A stretch of 56,127 nucleotides of DNA from Bifidobacterium callitrichidarum (GTDB lineage Bacteria; Actinomycetota; Actinomycetes; Actinomycetales; Bifidobacteriaceae). The notes under the pieces were generated by a model. That model had not been told where the DNA came from, searched no databases, and saw only the letters and a list, made by a program, of their open reading frames with translations. The position numbers and the translations under genes were made by a program. Where the stretch lies: assembly GCF_003129905.1 (NCBI RefSeq), contig NZ_QFFM01000020.1:1-56127 (forward strand), written 5' to 3'. Every line of letters begins with the position of its first letter. The stretch's first letter is position 1. Positions 24,642-33,330 of the stretch are shown here, piece by piece.

Positions 24642-24801
24642 TTCTGTGCATATACCCACCAGATATTCTGGGCATAAGGCCACCATAAAGCAGGTTCTGG
24701 GCATATACCCACCATGAGGAGGCATGAATCAGCCGCTTCGTGGTACGGATATGCCCAGAATGGAAATCAGGGCCGGGTTCATGGTGGGTATATGCCCAGA
24801 A
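24642..24801. repeat. Five copies of a 20-21 base repeat in a 650-base gene-free region
   Basis: TTCTGGGCATATACCCACCA or close variants occur at 24642-24661, 24666-24686 and 24695-24715, and inverted at 24741-24760 and 24781-24801. The third and fifth copies form a perfect 21-bp inverted repeat. Read on the minus strand the unit would encode WWVYAQN, which produces several misleading short frames. The rest of the gap (24161-24641) has no convincing gene or RNA element; it must hold the promoter of the cystathionine gene at its left end. Confidence 0.8.
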
Positions 24802-24814
24802 TCCCAATGAACCG

Positions 24815-25849
24815 TCAGAGGATACGCTGGCGGGCGGGATGGATTTCACGGCGGGCAGTCATCAGATAGACAATCCACACGCACAGCGCGAACAGCACCA
24901 GCGATTCGACGAGCGGGATCCACACCACGTACGTGCCGAATTCCACGCCGGCGGACAGATGGCTGATGATGCGGCCGCTGGCGGCCTGAACGAGCCAGTT
25001 GCCCAGCGTGCCGGCGGAGGTGAATCGCCCAAGCCATTCGTTGGTCCACAGTATCGAATTGCTTCCGAGCAGCTGGGATGCGAGGCAGGCCACGAACAAT
25101 GCGGCGACGATGCCCCACGCGCCCTTGCCCGCCGCCCAGGCCAGCACGGCGCCGAGCACCGTGCCCACCGCCACGTAGGAGAGCATCAGCGAAAGGAACT
25201 TGAGGAACATGAAGAGCGCGCCACCCACAAGCATCGGCGAGAAGGTCGGCGCCGAAGCGTCGCCCGTATACGACACCCGCTGCCAGGCGTACAGGAACTG
25301 CTCCGAGCGCGGCAGGTCGAACGGCTCACCAAGGAAGCAGCCCTTGATGCCGGCGAAACAGGTACCGCCCCGACCACTGATGATGAGCACGTAACGCGAC
25401 GCGACCATCACCACGGACACCGCGAGCGCCATTATGGCCCCTCCGATCGCGGATGCCTTGACGAACGTGCGCCGTGAGACGCCGTGGCAGACGGCCGTGT
25501 CGAAGAACAGCCATTGCCAGACCGCCGCCGTGAGCAGGAGGATCGGGAACCAGTACTGCTCGGCGTCGACGCTGGACGACAGTCCGCCCGGCTCGTATCG
25601 CAGCGCCTGCAACCGCTGGTAGCAGAGCGCCACGAACAGCAGCAGGCCCAGCAGAAGCACCACGCCGTATACCGCGAGGTTGCGGCGTAGCGTCAACCGG
25701 CACTGGCGGCTCATGCCGAGGAAGTCGTCGCCGCGCATCATGCCGCGGCCACCACGGACCGATGTTTCCGATACGCCTGCGGCGGCATTTGCCGTACCGT
25801 GCGCGGATTCGCGTACGTTGTCATTCATCGTCACAACCTTGCCGTCCAT
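24815..25849 (-). CDS. ABC transporter membrane protein (YtrC/D-like)
   Basis: The 344-residue product has about six hydrophobic segments, beginning with LAVYGVVLLLGLLLFVALCY near residue 50 and ending with a C-terminal helix before the basic tail. No conserved family motif is evident, but it starts 2 bases after the stop of the ABC ATPase and is translated from an ATG at 25849 behind GGGGAG. A GntR-ATPase-permease arrangement matches the YtrA-type operons that answer cell-wall antibiotics or other stresses. Exported or extracted substrate is unknown. Confidence 0.82.
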   Translation of the reverse strand: MDGKVVTMNDNVRESAHGTANAAAGVSETSVRGGRGMMRGDDFLGMSRQCRLTLRRNLAVYGVVLLLGLLLFVALCYQRLQALRYEPGGLSSSVDAEQYWFPILLLTAAVWQWLFFDTAVCHGVSRRTFVKASAIGGAIMALAVSVVMVASRYVLIISGRGGTCFAGIKGCFLGEPFDLPRSEQFLYAWQRVSYTGDASAPTFSPMLVGGALFMFLKFLSLMLSYVAVGTVLGAVLAWAAGKGAWGIVAALFVACLASQLLGSNSILWTNEWLGRFTSAGTLGNWLVQAASGRIISHLSAGVEFGTYVVWIPLVESLVLFALCVWIVYLMTARREIHPARQRIL

Positions 25850-25851
25850 CG

Positions 25852-26790
25852 TTACTCCCCTTTGCTGCTCGATACGGCACCGGCGGCGCCGGCCTCTTGA
25901 TGATCGGAGATATCCGGCATGTCGGGGCCGACCGCCCCGGACGTGACGCGGATGACGTAATCCTGCAATCCGAGTGCGTTGGCGGCGATGCCGGAGGGCA
26001 GGTCGGCCGCCTCCACGGGCCCGCGCACGATGACGGCGGCCAGTCGTCCCATCGTTTCGCGGGAGATGACCTGCAATCCGCAGTCCTCCACGAACGACCC
26101 GACGCACGCCGACTCCCCCGTAAGCACTGTGGCGCGGGAGGTCACGGATTCGGCGTCGAATGCCTCGATGATGCGGCCGCGGTCGATGATGGCCGCGCGT
26201 TCCACGATGTGCGCGATCTCGTCGATGATGTGGGTGGAGATCACGATGATGCGGGGACGTTCACCGTAGGATTCGAGCAGGAACCGGTAGAACAGGTCGC
26301 GGTTCACGGCGTCGAGGCCAAGCACCGGCTCGTCCAGGAGCAGCACATCCGTCGGCACGCACAGGGCGGCGACCAGCCGCACGATCATACGTTGGCCGAG
26401 TGAAAGATGGCCGTATGCCCTGCCCGGTTCGATGCCGAACGCGGCGAGCATACGTGCGCTGAACGGCCAGTCGAAGCCGCCGTAGTAGCGCTCCTCCCGT
26501 TTGAAGATGGTGCTGATGCGCGCGCCGAGCAGGAACGGCAGCGTTTCGTTGACCAGGTATATGCGGGACTGCGCGGATTCGTTCTCACGAACGTTCGCAC
26601 CGTCCAGTTCGACCGCGCCGCCGTCCGGCAGCAGTCGGTTGGCGATGACGCCGAGCAGCGTGGATTTGCCGGCGCCGTTGCGTCCGAACAGGCCGTGGAT
26701 GGCGGGCTGGAACGTGAGGTTCACACCGTCCAGCGCCACGGTCGAACCATACCGTTTGCTGAGGTCGGTGATGGTCAGGTTCGCATTCAT
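25852..26790 (-). CDS. ABC transporter ATP-binding protein (YtrB-like)
   Basis: A 312-residue ATPase with Walker A GRNGAGKS (residues 36-43), Q-loop region YLVNETLPFLLG, the signature in a variant form LSLGQ (about 130) where LSGGQ is usual, Walker B VLLLDEP and a switch His in VISTHIIDEI. The last 90 residues form an extra domain rather than nucleotide-binding core. Its ATG overlaps the GntR stop codon as ATGA. It would energise the membrane protein encoded next. Confidence 0.93.
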   Translation of the reverse strand: MNANLTITDLSKRYGSTVALDGVNLTFQPAIHGLFGRNGAGKSTLLGVIANRLLPDGGAVELDGANVRENESAQSRIYLVNETLPFLLGARISTIFKREERYYGGFDWPFSARMLAAFGIEPGRAYGHLSLGQRMIVRLVAALCVPTDVLLLDEPVLGLDAVNRDLFYRFLLESYGERPRIIVISTHIIDEIAHIVERAAIIDRGRIIEAFDAESVTSRATVLTGESACVGSFVEDCGLQVISRETMGRLAAVIVRGPVEAADLPSGIAANALGLQDYVIRVTSGAVGPDMPDISDHQEAGAAGAVSSSKGE

Positions 26791-27155
26791 GATGCGTACT
26801 CCTTCTCGATCAGCTCGGTCAGTTCCTTGGGGCCGAAGCCGAGTCGTCGCGCTTCGGCGATGAACTGCGGAAGACGGTTGTCCAGGAACTCATCTCGTTT
26901 GGCATCCCGTGCTCGGGCCGCGGCTCCGGGGGCCACGAACATGCCCAGTCCGCGGCGCTTTTCGAGCAGCCCGCGCTCCACGAGCAGGTTCATGCCTTTG
27001 AGCACGGTGGCGGGATTGATGCGGTATGTGGTCGATATTTCGGTGGTGCTGGGCACTTGCTCGCCCTCCCGGTACAGGCCCGACACGATCGCCTCGTTGA
27101 GCTGGTCGGCCACCTGTCTGAACAGCGGCTCGCCACTGGAATCATCGAAGTGCAA
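26787..27155 (-). CDS. GntR-family regulator, YtrA subfamily
   Basis: The protein has one winged helix (LFRQVADQLNEAIVSGLYRE, then STTEISTTYRINPATVLKGM) and a short C-terminal helical tail, the size typical of YtrA. A GTG at 27167 abuts AAGGAG with no spacing, so I prefer the TTG at 27155, which sits at a normal distance and gives MHFDDSSGEPLF, matching family starts; 122 residues. It probably represses its own operon through the palindrome at 27345-27368. Confidence 0.85.
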   Translation of the reverse strand: MHFDDSSGEPLFRQVADQLNEAIVSGLYREGEQVPSTTEISTTYRINPATVLKGMNLLVERGLLEKRRGLGMFVAPGAAARARDAKRDEFLDNRLPQFIAEARRLGFGPKELTELIEKEYAS

Positions 27156-27242
27156 GGCTTGGCTCACCTCCTTGGGCCGGAACCGTCTTGGATGTGGATG
27201 GGCGGAGAAGCAGCGGTTTCACCAACCAAAATGCCCCTCCTC

Positions 27243-27292
27243 GGCTCCCCTTGTCAGGGGAGCTGTCGGCAAAGCCGACTGAGGGGTAGTCC
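27243..27292. repeat. Short double-hairpin repeat upstream of the GntR gene
   Basis: GGCTCCCCTTGTCAGGGGAGC followed by TGTCGGC/GCCGACTGAGGGGTAGTCC. It lies inside the leader of the GntR-ABC operon, between promoter and start codon, so the hairpins would be transcribed ahead of the first gene. Flanking bases 27301-27330 resemble the outer arm of the element at 6227-6354. Confidence 0.8.
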
Positions 27293-27344
27293 AACCTGAG
27301 ATTTACGGCAATCCTGGTTTGATCGGTCTCGCGTCAACCTCATT

Positions 27345-27394
27345 GGTTAGTTACTCATGTAACTAACCATATAACTTGTGGAGCACTCCGTCAA
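27345..27394 (-). promoter_or_regulatory. Promoter and operator of the GntR-ABC operon
   Basis: On the minus strand TTGACG (27394-27389) and TATGGT (27371-27366) are separated by 17 bases. A perfect palindrome GGTTAGTTAC-TCAT-GTAACTAACC (27345-27368) overlaps the -10 and the expected start of transcription. This is a textbook place for a GntR repressor. Confidence 0.8.
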
Positions 27395-27414
27395 AGCGGC
27401 GAGTCCATGCGGCT

Positions 27415-28362
27415 TTACAGCGATGCGGCGGCGATGAGCTGGCGGGTGTAATCGGACTGGGGACTGCCGAGCACGGCGTCGGTGGGACCGGATTCGACCA
27501 CGTGCCCCTCGCGGAGCACCAGGATGCGGTCGGCGATGTGCTGGACCACGCCGAGGTCATGGGAGACCATGATGATGGCGGGCCGGATCGGCTGGCCGGT
27601 GGCGGTATCAACGGCGCCCGAGCCCTCGCCGGAAAGGATCGACTGGAAGGTTTCGAGGATCTGCACGCGGGCAGCCACATCGATGGCGCTCATCGGCTCG
27701 TCGGCCAGGATGAGCCGCGGGTTGGCCACGATGGCGCGGGCGATGGCCACGCGCTGCGCCTGACCGCCGGACAGGTCGCACGGGTACCGGCCGAGAAACA
27801 CGCGCGGGTCGAGCCCCACGCGGGCGAGCGCCTGCGCGGCCTTGCCCTCCACCTCGTCCGCGGCGAACCCGAGGGCACGCCGACGCAGCCACAACGGTTC
27901 GGACACCGAACGTTCCACGGTCCAGCGCGGGTCGAGCGAGCCGAACGGGTCCTGGAACACGATGGCCGATTCGGCGCGCAGCGCGCGGCTGCCGGCCGAA
28001 CCGCGGCCGACCCCCTCGCCGCGGTATTCGATGTTGCCGGAATCGGCGGCGGCCAGGCCCAGCATGATGCGGGTGAGCGTGGTTTTGCCGGAGCCGGAGG
28101 CGCCGATCACGGCCAGACACTCCCCCGCATGCACTTCGGCGGAGACGCCGAACAGCACCTGACGTCGGGAGGCATGGGACCGGCCGAAGTCGAACAGGCC
28201 GCGATGCATGGCACGGTCGGCGAACGAGGCGTTGATGTCATGTGCGACGAGCAACGGTTCGGCCGTTCCGGTATCATGGCGTTCCGCCACAGATGAAGCT
28301 CCCCCGGTCAGCCTACGGCCGTCAGCAGTCTCGACGGAAGTGGCCAAAGCACGGTCAGTCAT
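27415..28362 (-). CDS. Oligopeptide-type ABC importer ATP-binding protein (OppF-like)
   Basis: A 315-residue ATPase with Walker A GASGSGKTTLTR, signature [15 protein letters not shown] and Walker B LILADEPMSAID. The N-terminal stretch (MTDRALATSVETADGRRL) is extra, and a run containing SILSGEGSGAVDTATGQPIR sits between Walker B and the switch histidine (MVSHDLGVVQHIAD). It lacks the extended C-terminal oligopeptide zinc/cysteine motif seen in many OppF proteins. The ATG at 28362 overlaps the end of the OppD-like gene by 8 bases and has GGAGGAATCCC before it. Confidence 0.9.
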   Translation of the reverse strand: MTDRALATSVETADGRRLTGGASSVAERHDTGTAEPLLVAHDINASFADRAMHRGLFDFGRSHASRRQVLFGVSAEVHAGECLAVIGASGSGKTTLTRIMLGLAAADSGNIEYRGEGVGRGSAGSRALRAESAIVFQDPFGSLDPRWTVERSVSEPLWLRRRALGFAADEVEGKAAQALARVGLDPRVFLGRYPCDLSGGQAQRVAIARAIVANPRLILADEPMSAIDVAARVQILETFQSILSGEGSGAVDTATGQPIRPAIIMVSHDLGVVQHIADRILVLREGHVVESGPTDAVLGSPQSDYTRQLIAAASL

Positions 28363-29149
28363 GGGATTCCTCCTTCCCGCCGGCACGGAGGGTGAGCAGA
28401 CGGGCCGCGGAGACGAGCTCGCGGGCCTGTGCGGTCGCGGGCAAGGCCAGCAGTTCCGCGGTCGGCCCGGATTCCACGATGCGTCCGGCGTCCAGCACGT
28501 AGCAGCGTGTGGTGGCGCGGGCGAGCACGGAGAAGTCGTGCGTGATGAACAGCATCGAGGCGCCGGCGTCGTCCACCAGTGAGGTCAGCAGGTCCACGAT
28601 CTGGCGTTGCGTGACGGAATCGAGCGCGGTGGTCGGTTCATCGGCGATGATGAACCGGGGCGAGGTGATCAGGGCGGTGGCGATGCCGACGCGCTGCTGC
28701 TGTCCGCCGGACAGCTCGTGCGGGTATTTGCCCGTCACCTCCCCGTCAAGGCCGACTTTGGCGAGCATCGCGGCCACGCGCTCGGCCCGTTCGGCCTTGG
28801 TGAGGTCGTAATGGAGTTTCAGGGGCAGCGCGATCTGCTGGCCCACGGTCATCACCGGGTTCAGCGAGGTGGCCGGATTCTGGAATACCGTGCCCACATA
28901 CCGGCCGCGGAGGTCGGCGAGCGCGCGTTCGTGCAGACCGATCACGTCGGTGCCTCCCATGACGATGGAGCCGGATGCCGTGGCGTTCCGCGGCAGCAGT
29001 CCCAGCATCGCCTTGGAGATCATGGATTTGCCGGAACCGGACGAGCCGATGAGGCCCACCCGTTCGCCGTCCGCGATGTCGAGATCCGCGCCGGAGACGA
29101 TGGACTTGCCGCCGATGGCGATGGTCAGGTCACGTACTTGGATGCTCAT
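28355..29149 (-). CDS. Oligopeptide-type ABC importer ATP-binding protein (OppD-like)
   Basis: A 264-residue ATPase with Walker A GSSGSGKSMISKAML, Q-loop TVFQNPATSLNPVM, signature [15 protein letters not shown], Walker B FIIADEPTTALD and switch FITHDFSVLAR. The Q-loop/NPATSLNP form is typical of the Opp/Dpp group. It lacks the C-terminal extension of full-size OppD (about 330 residues). Its ATG overlaps the permease stop as ATGA. It works as the partner of the OppF-like ATPase. Confidence 0.92.
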   Translation of the reverse strand: MSIQVRDLTIAIGGKSIVSGADLDIADGERVGLIGSSGSGKSMISKAMLGLLPRNATASGSIVMGGTDVIGLHERALADLRGRYVGTVFQNPATSLNPVMTVGQQIALPLKLHYDLTKAERAERVAAMLAKVGLDGEVTGKYPHELSGGQQQRVGIATALITSPRFIIADEPTTALDSVTQRQIVDLLTSLVDDAGASMLFITHDFSVLARATTRCYVLDAGRIVESGPTAELLALPATAQARELVSAARLLTLRAGGKEESHD

Positions 29150-30192
29150 CGTTCGCCTCCCTCCCCATCATCTTCAGCAATTTCCGCGACGCCCGTATTC
29201 CGTGCAACCGGCGCGGCGGACGGATCGGCGGTCGCATTGTCCGCTGCACCGGCGGACTGCGCGACGGCCTGGCGTAACGCGGGATTGGCCACCGGATCGA
29301 CGGCGTCGCGCAGCACGTCACCGAACACGTTGAGGGCCACGACCACCACGGTGACGATGAGGCCAGGCCACAGCACGGTCAGCGGGAATACGTTGATGAG
29401 CTTGACCGACGTGGCCAGCGAATGGCCCCAACTCGGCACGCCGGAGGGCACGCCGATGCCGAGGTAGGTCAGGCCCGATTCGGCCAATACCGCCGTTCCC
29501 GCGGACAGCGAAAGCTGCACGGCCAGCACCGGCAGGATGTTGGGGATGATGTGGCTGACGAGCACGCGCCAGCCGCTTGCGCCGTTTGCCCTGGCGGATT
29601 CCACGTACGCCGAGCGGGCGGCGAGGAGGGCCGCCGGACGGGTCACGCGGGCCAGGTTGAGCCCGTAGCCGAAGCCGCAGGCCACCACGATCACGGCGAT
29701 GGATGCGCCCAGCGGCACGGCCAGAATCAGGGCGATGAGCACGGTGGGGATGGAGATGAGCGCGTCGACCACCACCACGGACGTGCCGGCGAGCGCGGGG
29801 GTGCGGGCCACCATCGCGGCGACCAGGGCCAGCCCCCATACAGCGGACAGCGCCACGGTGAGCACCACGATGAGCAGGTTGGTGCGCGAGCCGGCCATAA
29901 GCCAACTGAACACGTCGGCGCCGGTGCCGTCGGTGCCGAGCCAGTGCGAGGCGGAGGGCTTGGCCCACACATGGTATCCGTCCGTGGCCCATAGGGATTG
30001 CGGGGTCCAGACGAGGGAGACCAGCGCCACGGCGAGCCACAACGCCAGCACGATAAGCGTGAATTTGCCTTCGCCGCGCCGCCAGATGGACTGCAGAACG
30101 ATGGAGAAACGACGCAGGGGCTTGTGCGTAACGGTGTGTGCAGCGGTTTCGCCGGCACCGGGCGAGCGGACTTTCCGCATGGTGTTGCTCAT
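29146..30192 (-). CDS. Oligopeptide-type ABC importer permease (OppC-like)
   Basis: The 348-residue protein begins with a cytoplasmic N-terminus, one helix (FTLIVLALWLAVALVSLVW), a DGTGADVFSWLMAGSRTNL segment that matches the OppC signature (HWLGTDxxGxD), and then the BPD transporter core with the ATPase-contact loop YVESARANGASGWRVLVSHI. The last 40 residues are Ala-rich and disordered. The reading frame is open far upstream, but the ATG at 30192 overlapping the preceding stop as ATGA is the real start. Confidence 0.92.
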   Translation of the reverse strand: MSNTMRKVRSPGAGETAAHTVTHKPLRRFSIVLQSIWRRGEGKFTLIVLALWLAVALVSLVWTPQSLWATDGYHVWAKPSASHWLGTDGTGADVFSWLMAGSRTNLLIVVLTVALSAVWGLALVAAMVARTPALAGTSVVVVDALISIPTVLIALILAVPLGASIAVIVVACGFGYGLNLARVTRPAALLAARSAYVESARANGASGWRVLVSHIIPNILPVLAVQLSLSAGTAVLAESGLTYLGIGVPSGVPSWGHSLATSVKLINVFPLTVLWPGLIVTVVVVALNVFGDVLRDAVDPVANPALRQAVAQSAGAADNATADPSAAPVARNTGVAEIAEDDGEGGER

Positions 30193-31166
30193 GCGGCCAC
30201 CTCCGATACGGTATCCGCGGATTTGAGCCGCGGGTCGAGGATGCGGTGCAGCACGTCCACCACAAGGCCCACGCCCAGGAAGAACGCGGCGAGCAGGAAC
30301 AGCTCGCTTTGCACGGCGATGAGGTCGCGGTTGCCCACGTCGGTCACGAGCCCGTTGCCAATGCCGGGCAGGGCGAACAGGTTCTCGATGACCATGACCC
30401 CGGTGATCATCGAGGCGAAGGTCAAGCCGATCACCGAGACGAGCTGCGGGGTGGCGAGCCGCAATCCAACGCGCAGCACGGCCTGGGTGCGGGTCATGCC
30501 GCAGGAACGCGCCATGTCGATGTAGCCGGAGTCCGCCAGGTCGCCCAGCGCCGAACGGGTGTACCGCATGAGGGATGCGCCCACGATGATGCCGACCGAC
30601 AGCGCCGGCAGGATCAATGCGAGCAACGCCTGCCCGGGCGTGGTCCAGCCGTCCATTGGGAATCCTTGCGAGGGCAGGATGCCGACGAGGCCCGTTCCCT
30701 TGCCGAACAGGAGGATGAGCAGCAGTCCGCTCCAGAGCGCGGGCACGGCGCCGCCGATGATGGCGAGTACGTGGAACGCCGCGCGCACGCGGGCCGAGCG
30801 GGCCAGCACGGCCGCGCATCCGAGCGGCAGGCCGATGGCGAGGGCGATGAGCAGGCCGAGGATGATCAGGGGGAAGGTGATGGAGGCGCGGGAGGCGACC
30901 AGCGATGTCACGGAGCGGCCGGTCAGAATCGACGTGCCGAAGTCGCCGTGCAGGAGCGCGCCCATCCAGTCGAGGTATTGGATGGCGAGCGGACGGTTGA
31001 GTCCCAGTTGCTCGCGCAGTTGGGCCGCCTTCTCGGGCGGGGCGTTCACGCCGGCCATGATGGAGGCCACGTCGCCGGGCAGGATGCGCAGCGCCGCGAA
31101 CACCACGACGGACAGGCCGAACAGCGCCGCCACGAACAGCAGCAGTCGGCGGACGACGAATCGCAT
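30189..31166 (-). CDS. Oligopeptide-type ABC importer permease (OppB-like)
   Basis: A 325-residue six-helix permease with the OppB N-terminus (MRFVVRRLLLFVAALFGLSV, then LRILPGDVA) and the coupling loop YIDMARSCGMTRTQAVLRVG near residue 220. AAAGGAAG precedes the ATG. It begins the tight four-gene block B-C-D-F. The binding protein gene lies upstream on the same strand, behind about 390 bases filled with repeats, so binding protein and transporter mRNA levels may differ. Confidence 0.93.
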   Translation of the reverse strand: MRFVVRRLLLFVAALFGLSVVVFAALRILPGDVASIMAGVNAPPEKAAQLREQLGLNRPLAIQYLDWMGALLHGDFGTSILTGRSVTSLVASRASITFPLIILGLLIALAIGLPLGCAAVLARSARVRAAFHVLAIIGGAVPALWSGLLLILLFGKGTGLVGILPSQGFPMDGWTTPGQALLALILPALSVGIIVGASLMRYTRSALGDLADSGYIDMARSCGMTRTQAVLRVGLRLATPQLVSVIGLTFASMITGVMVIENLFALPGIGNGLVTDVGNRDLIAVQSELFLLAAFFLGVGLVVDVLHRILDPRLKSADTVSEVAA

Positions 31167-31211
31167 TGCCGTGCTTCCTTTCTATTGGGCTTGCCAGTCG
31201 CCGATAACCTC

Positions 31212-31526
31212 GGCTCCCCTTGTCAGGGGAGCTGGCGGCGAAGCCGACTGAGGGGTAGTCCTACGCTGGTTGTGTTGATTCAGTTTCCGATGTTTTGCAA
31301 TACGTCGTCATGAACTACCCCTCAGTCACCTGCGGTGACAGCTCATCCGCAATTATGGACAGGCTAACGCCTGCGTTTTGTCAGCTCGACTATCGTCTCG
31401 CACGTTGCCTACGGACAGTCCACAGGACTGTCCGCTTTACGGCAACGTCCTTCAGAGGGGAGCCAGAGAAGTTTTTCGGCTCCCCTCTCCGAGGGGAGCT
31501 GTCGCCGTAGGCGACTGAGGGGAGTC
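31212..31526. repeat. Cluster of three hairpin repeats between the binding protein and oppB
   Basis: 31212-31261 and 31477-31526 are short double-hairpin elements (the latter with GTCGCC/GGCGAC). Between them 31314-31464 is the longest intact element (E4): hairpin GTCACC/GGTGAC, a core with CATCCGCAATTATGGACAGG, CTCGACTATCGTCTCGCACG, then GGACAGTCC/GGACTGTCC and an AGGGGAGCC end. E4 matches the opposite strand of 52512-52633. The cluster fills the region between two genes of one transport system. Confidence 0.85.
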
Positions 31527-31558
31527 AAAAGGAGCCAGAGAGAGCCGAGAACGATGGC

Positions 31559-33178
31559 CTACTTCGTATACGTCACGTTATACAGCGGCAGGACGGTCTG
31601 GTTGAGGCTGAACGGGAAGCCCTTCACGCCCTTGGCCGTGGCGGTGGTGATGCGGTAGTTGAACAGCCAGTCGGCCGGCGCGTCCTCGGAGATGAGCTTG
31701 GCGGCCTCGGCGAACTTGGCGTCGCGCTCCTCGTCCGTGGTGGCGGCGATACCCTCGGCGTACAGCTTCTGCACGTCCTTGTTGTCGTACCCGAAGTAGT
31801 AGGTCGGGTCGGTCCAGGTGTAGAAGTCGTGGCTTTCGTTGTGGTCCACGAGCGAGAGGTCGAAGTCGTGGTTGGTGTACACGTCCTGCAGCCAGGTGGA
31901 GAACTCCACCACATTGACCTTGAGGTCGATGCCGATGGGCTTCAACTGCGAGCGCAGCTGGTCGCCGAGTTCGGTGCCGTAGATGTTGGCGTAGGTCAGG
32001 GTGAGCTGGAGCGGCTTGTCCTCGGAGTAGCCGGCCTCGGCCATGAGCGACTTGGCCTTGGCCTGGTCGTACGGGTACAGGCCGGTCAGGTCCTCGTAGC
32101 CGGGGTCGAGGGACGGGATCGGGCCGCCGAGGGCCTTGTCCGCGCCGCCGCGGGAGGCGATGAGCTCGTCATGGTTGATGGCGTAGCGGATGGCCTGGCG
32201 GATGCGCTTGTCCGCGAGCTTGGAGCCGGAGGCGTTGTTGAAGCCGAGCACGTACTTGTCGGTGCCGTCGCCGGCCTTGACCACGTACTTGGACGGGTCG
32301 GAGGTGAACGGTTCGGCCAGGTTCTCGGTGATCGGGGCGAGCACCTGCACGTCGCCGGACTTCAGCGCGTTGACCGCCGCGTTGTCGTCGGCCAGGTACT
32401 TGACCACGATGGTCGGGGTCTTGGCCTTGTTCTTGCCCCAGTACTTCGCGTTGGCCTTGAGGGTGATGGAGTCGTTCTCGACGAACTTGGCCACGGTGTA
32501 CGGGCCGGAGCCCACGGCCTCGGTCTTGAGGTCGTACTTGGCGTCCTTGTCGAACACCAGACCCGCACGGCCGGTGAGGGTCCACAGGAGGTTCGAGTTC
32601 GGGGTCTTCAGGGTGATGACCACGGTGGAGGCGTCCTTGGCCTCGACCTTGCTGACGGATTCGAGCGCGTCGGCGTCGTGGTACTGCTTGGCGATGAGTT
32701 CGTTGATGGACCAGACCACGTCCTCGGCATCGAGCGTGTCGCCGTTGGAGAAGACCATGTTCTTGTTGAGGTGGAAGGTGTAGGTCAGGCCGTCCTTGGA
32801 TTCCTCCCAGCTGGAGGCGATGGCCGGAGCCACCTGGTTCTTGGAGTCGCGGGCCACGATGCCTTCGTACACGTTGCCGATCAGGACCTGATCGAGCGCG
32901 GAGCCCGCGGTGTTGCGGATGTCGAGGTTGGTGGGGGCCAGTTTGAGGCCGATGGTGACGGTGCTGGCCGTTGCGGAACCGTCCGCCGACGTGCCGGCGT
33001 CGTCCTTCTTCGCGTAGGCCAGGGTGACGCCGATGACGACGGCGACCGCCACGATCACGGCGATCAGCGAGATCAGCCACCACTTCGGGCCGTTCTTCTT
33101 CGGCTGCTTCGCGCGCGATGCCAGGCTTGCGTCCGTGGTTGCGCCGTTTTCGACGTGCGCACCATTGTCTTGAGACAT
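31559..33178 (-). CDS. Extracellular solute-binding protein, family 5 (oligopeptide-type)
   Basis: This 539-residue protein has the family 5 fold: TVTIGLKLAPTNLDIRNTAG at the start of the mature part, GLTYTFHLNKNMVFSNGDTL (the typical signature) and a C-terminal domain with aromatic-rich YTWTDPTYYFGYDN. Anchoring is odd: 33 polar residues, then a membrane helix (WWLISLIAVIVAVAVVIGVT, about residues 34-53) and no lipobox cysteine, so it is either a signal-anchored protein or cleaved after AYA. The ATG at 33178 follows GAAGAGGAAG. It probably feeds the OppBCDF system downstream; the ligand is unknown. Confidence 0.9.
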   Translation of the reverse strand: MSQDNGAHVENGATTDASLASRAKQPKKNGPKWWLISLIAVIVAVAVVIGVTLAYAKKDDAGTSADGSATASTVTIGLKLAPTNLDIRNTAGSALDQVLIGNVYEGIVARDSKNQVAPAIASSWEESKDGLTYTFHLNKNMVFSNGDTLDAEDVVWSINELIAKQYHDADALESVSKVEAKDASTVVITLKTPNSNLLWTLTGRAGLVFDKDAKYDLKTEAVGSGPYTVAKFVENDSITLKANAKYWGKNKAKTPTIVVKYLADDNAAVNALKSGDVQVLAPITENLAEPFTSDPSKYVVKAGDGTDKYVLGFNNASGSKLADKRIRQAIRYAINHDELIASRGGADKALGGPIPSLDPGYEDLTGLYPYDQAKAKSLMAEAGYSEDKPLQLTLTYANIYGTELGDQLRSQLKPIGIDLKVNVVEFSTWLQDVYTNHDFDLSLVDHNESHDFYTWTDPTYYFGYDNKDVQKLYAEGIAATTDEERDAKFAEAAKLISEDAPADWLFNYRITTATAKGVKGFPFSLNQTVLPLYNVTYTK

Positions 33179-33330
33179 GATTCTTCCTCTTCGATTGTCG
33201 GTAAATGCGGTTGGCCGCCCGCACGGGTCGACCACCGGAGCCCCATCATAGACGCGGGACTGTAATTCACGAATACGGATCGGGGCGGTAGGATGGCCCG
33301 TGAAATCCATCTCGAAGCTGGAGGGTTATC

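Noticed and set aside
24443..24849. Small overlapping frames with WWVYAQN or GYMPR peptides
   Set aside because: They arise from translating the 20-21 base repeat; the frames overlap on both strands and have no start signals or conservation I can recognise.
25326..25703. Possible frameshift in the YtrC/D-like permease region
   Set aside because: Alternate frames there are Arg/Gly/Ala-rich shadows; the main frame is continuous with normal hydrophobic segments.
29146..30819. A longer start for the OppC-like permease
   Set aside because: The extra 209 residues are the out-of-frame shadow of the OppB-like gene. The ATG at 30192 overlapping that gene's stop gives a normal OppC length.
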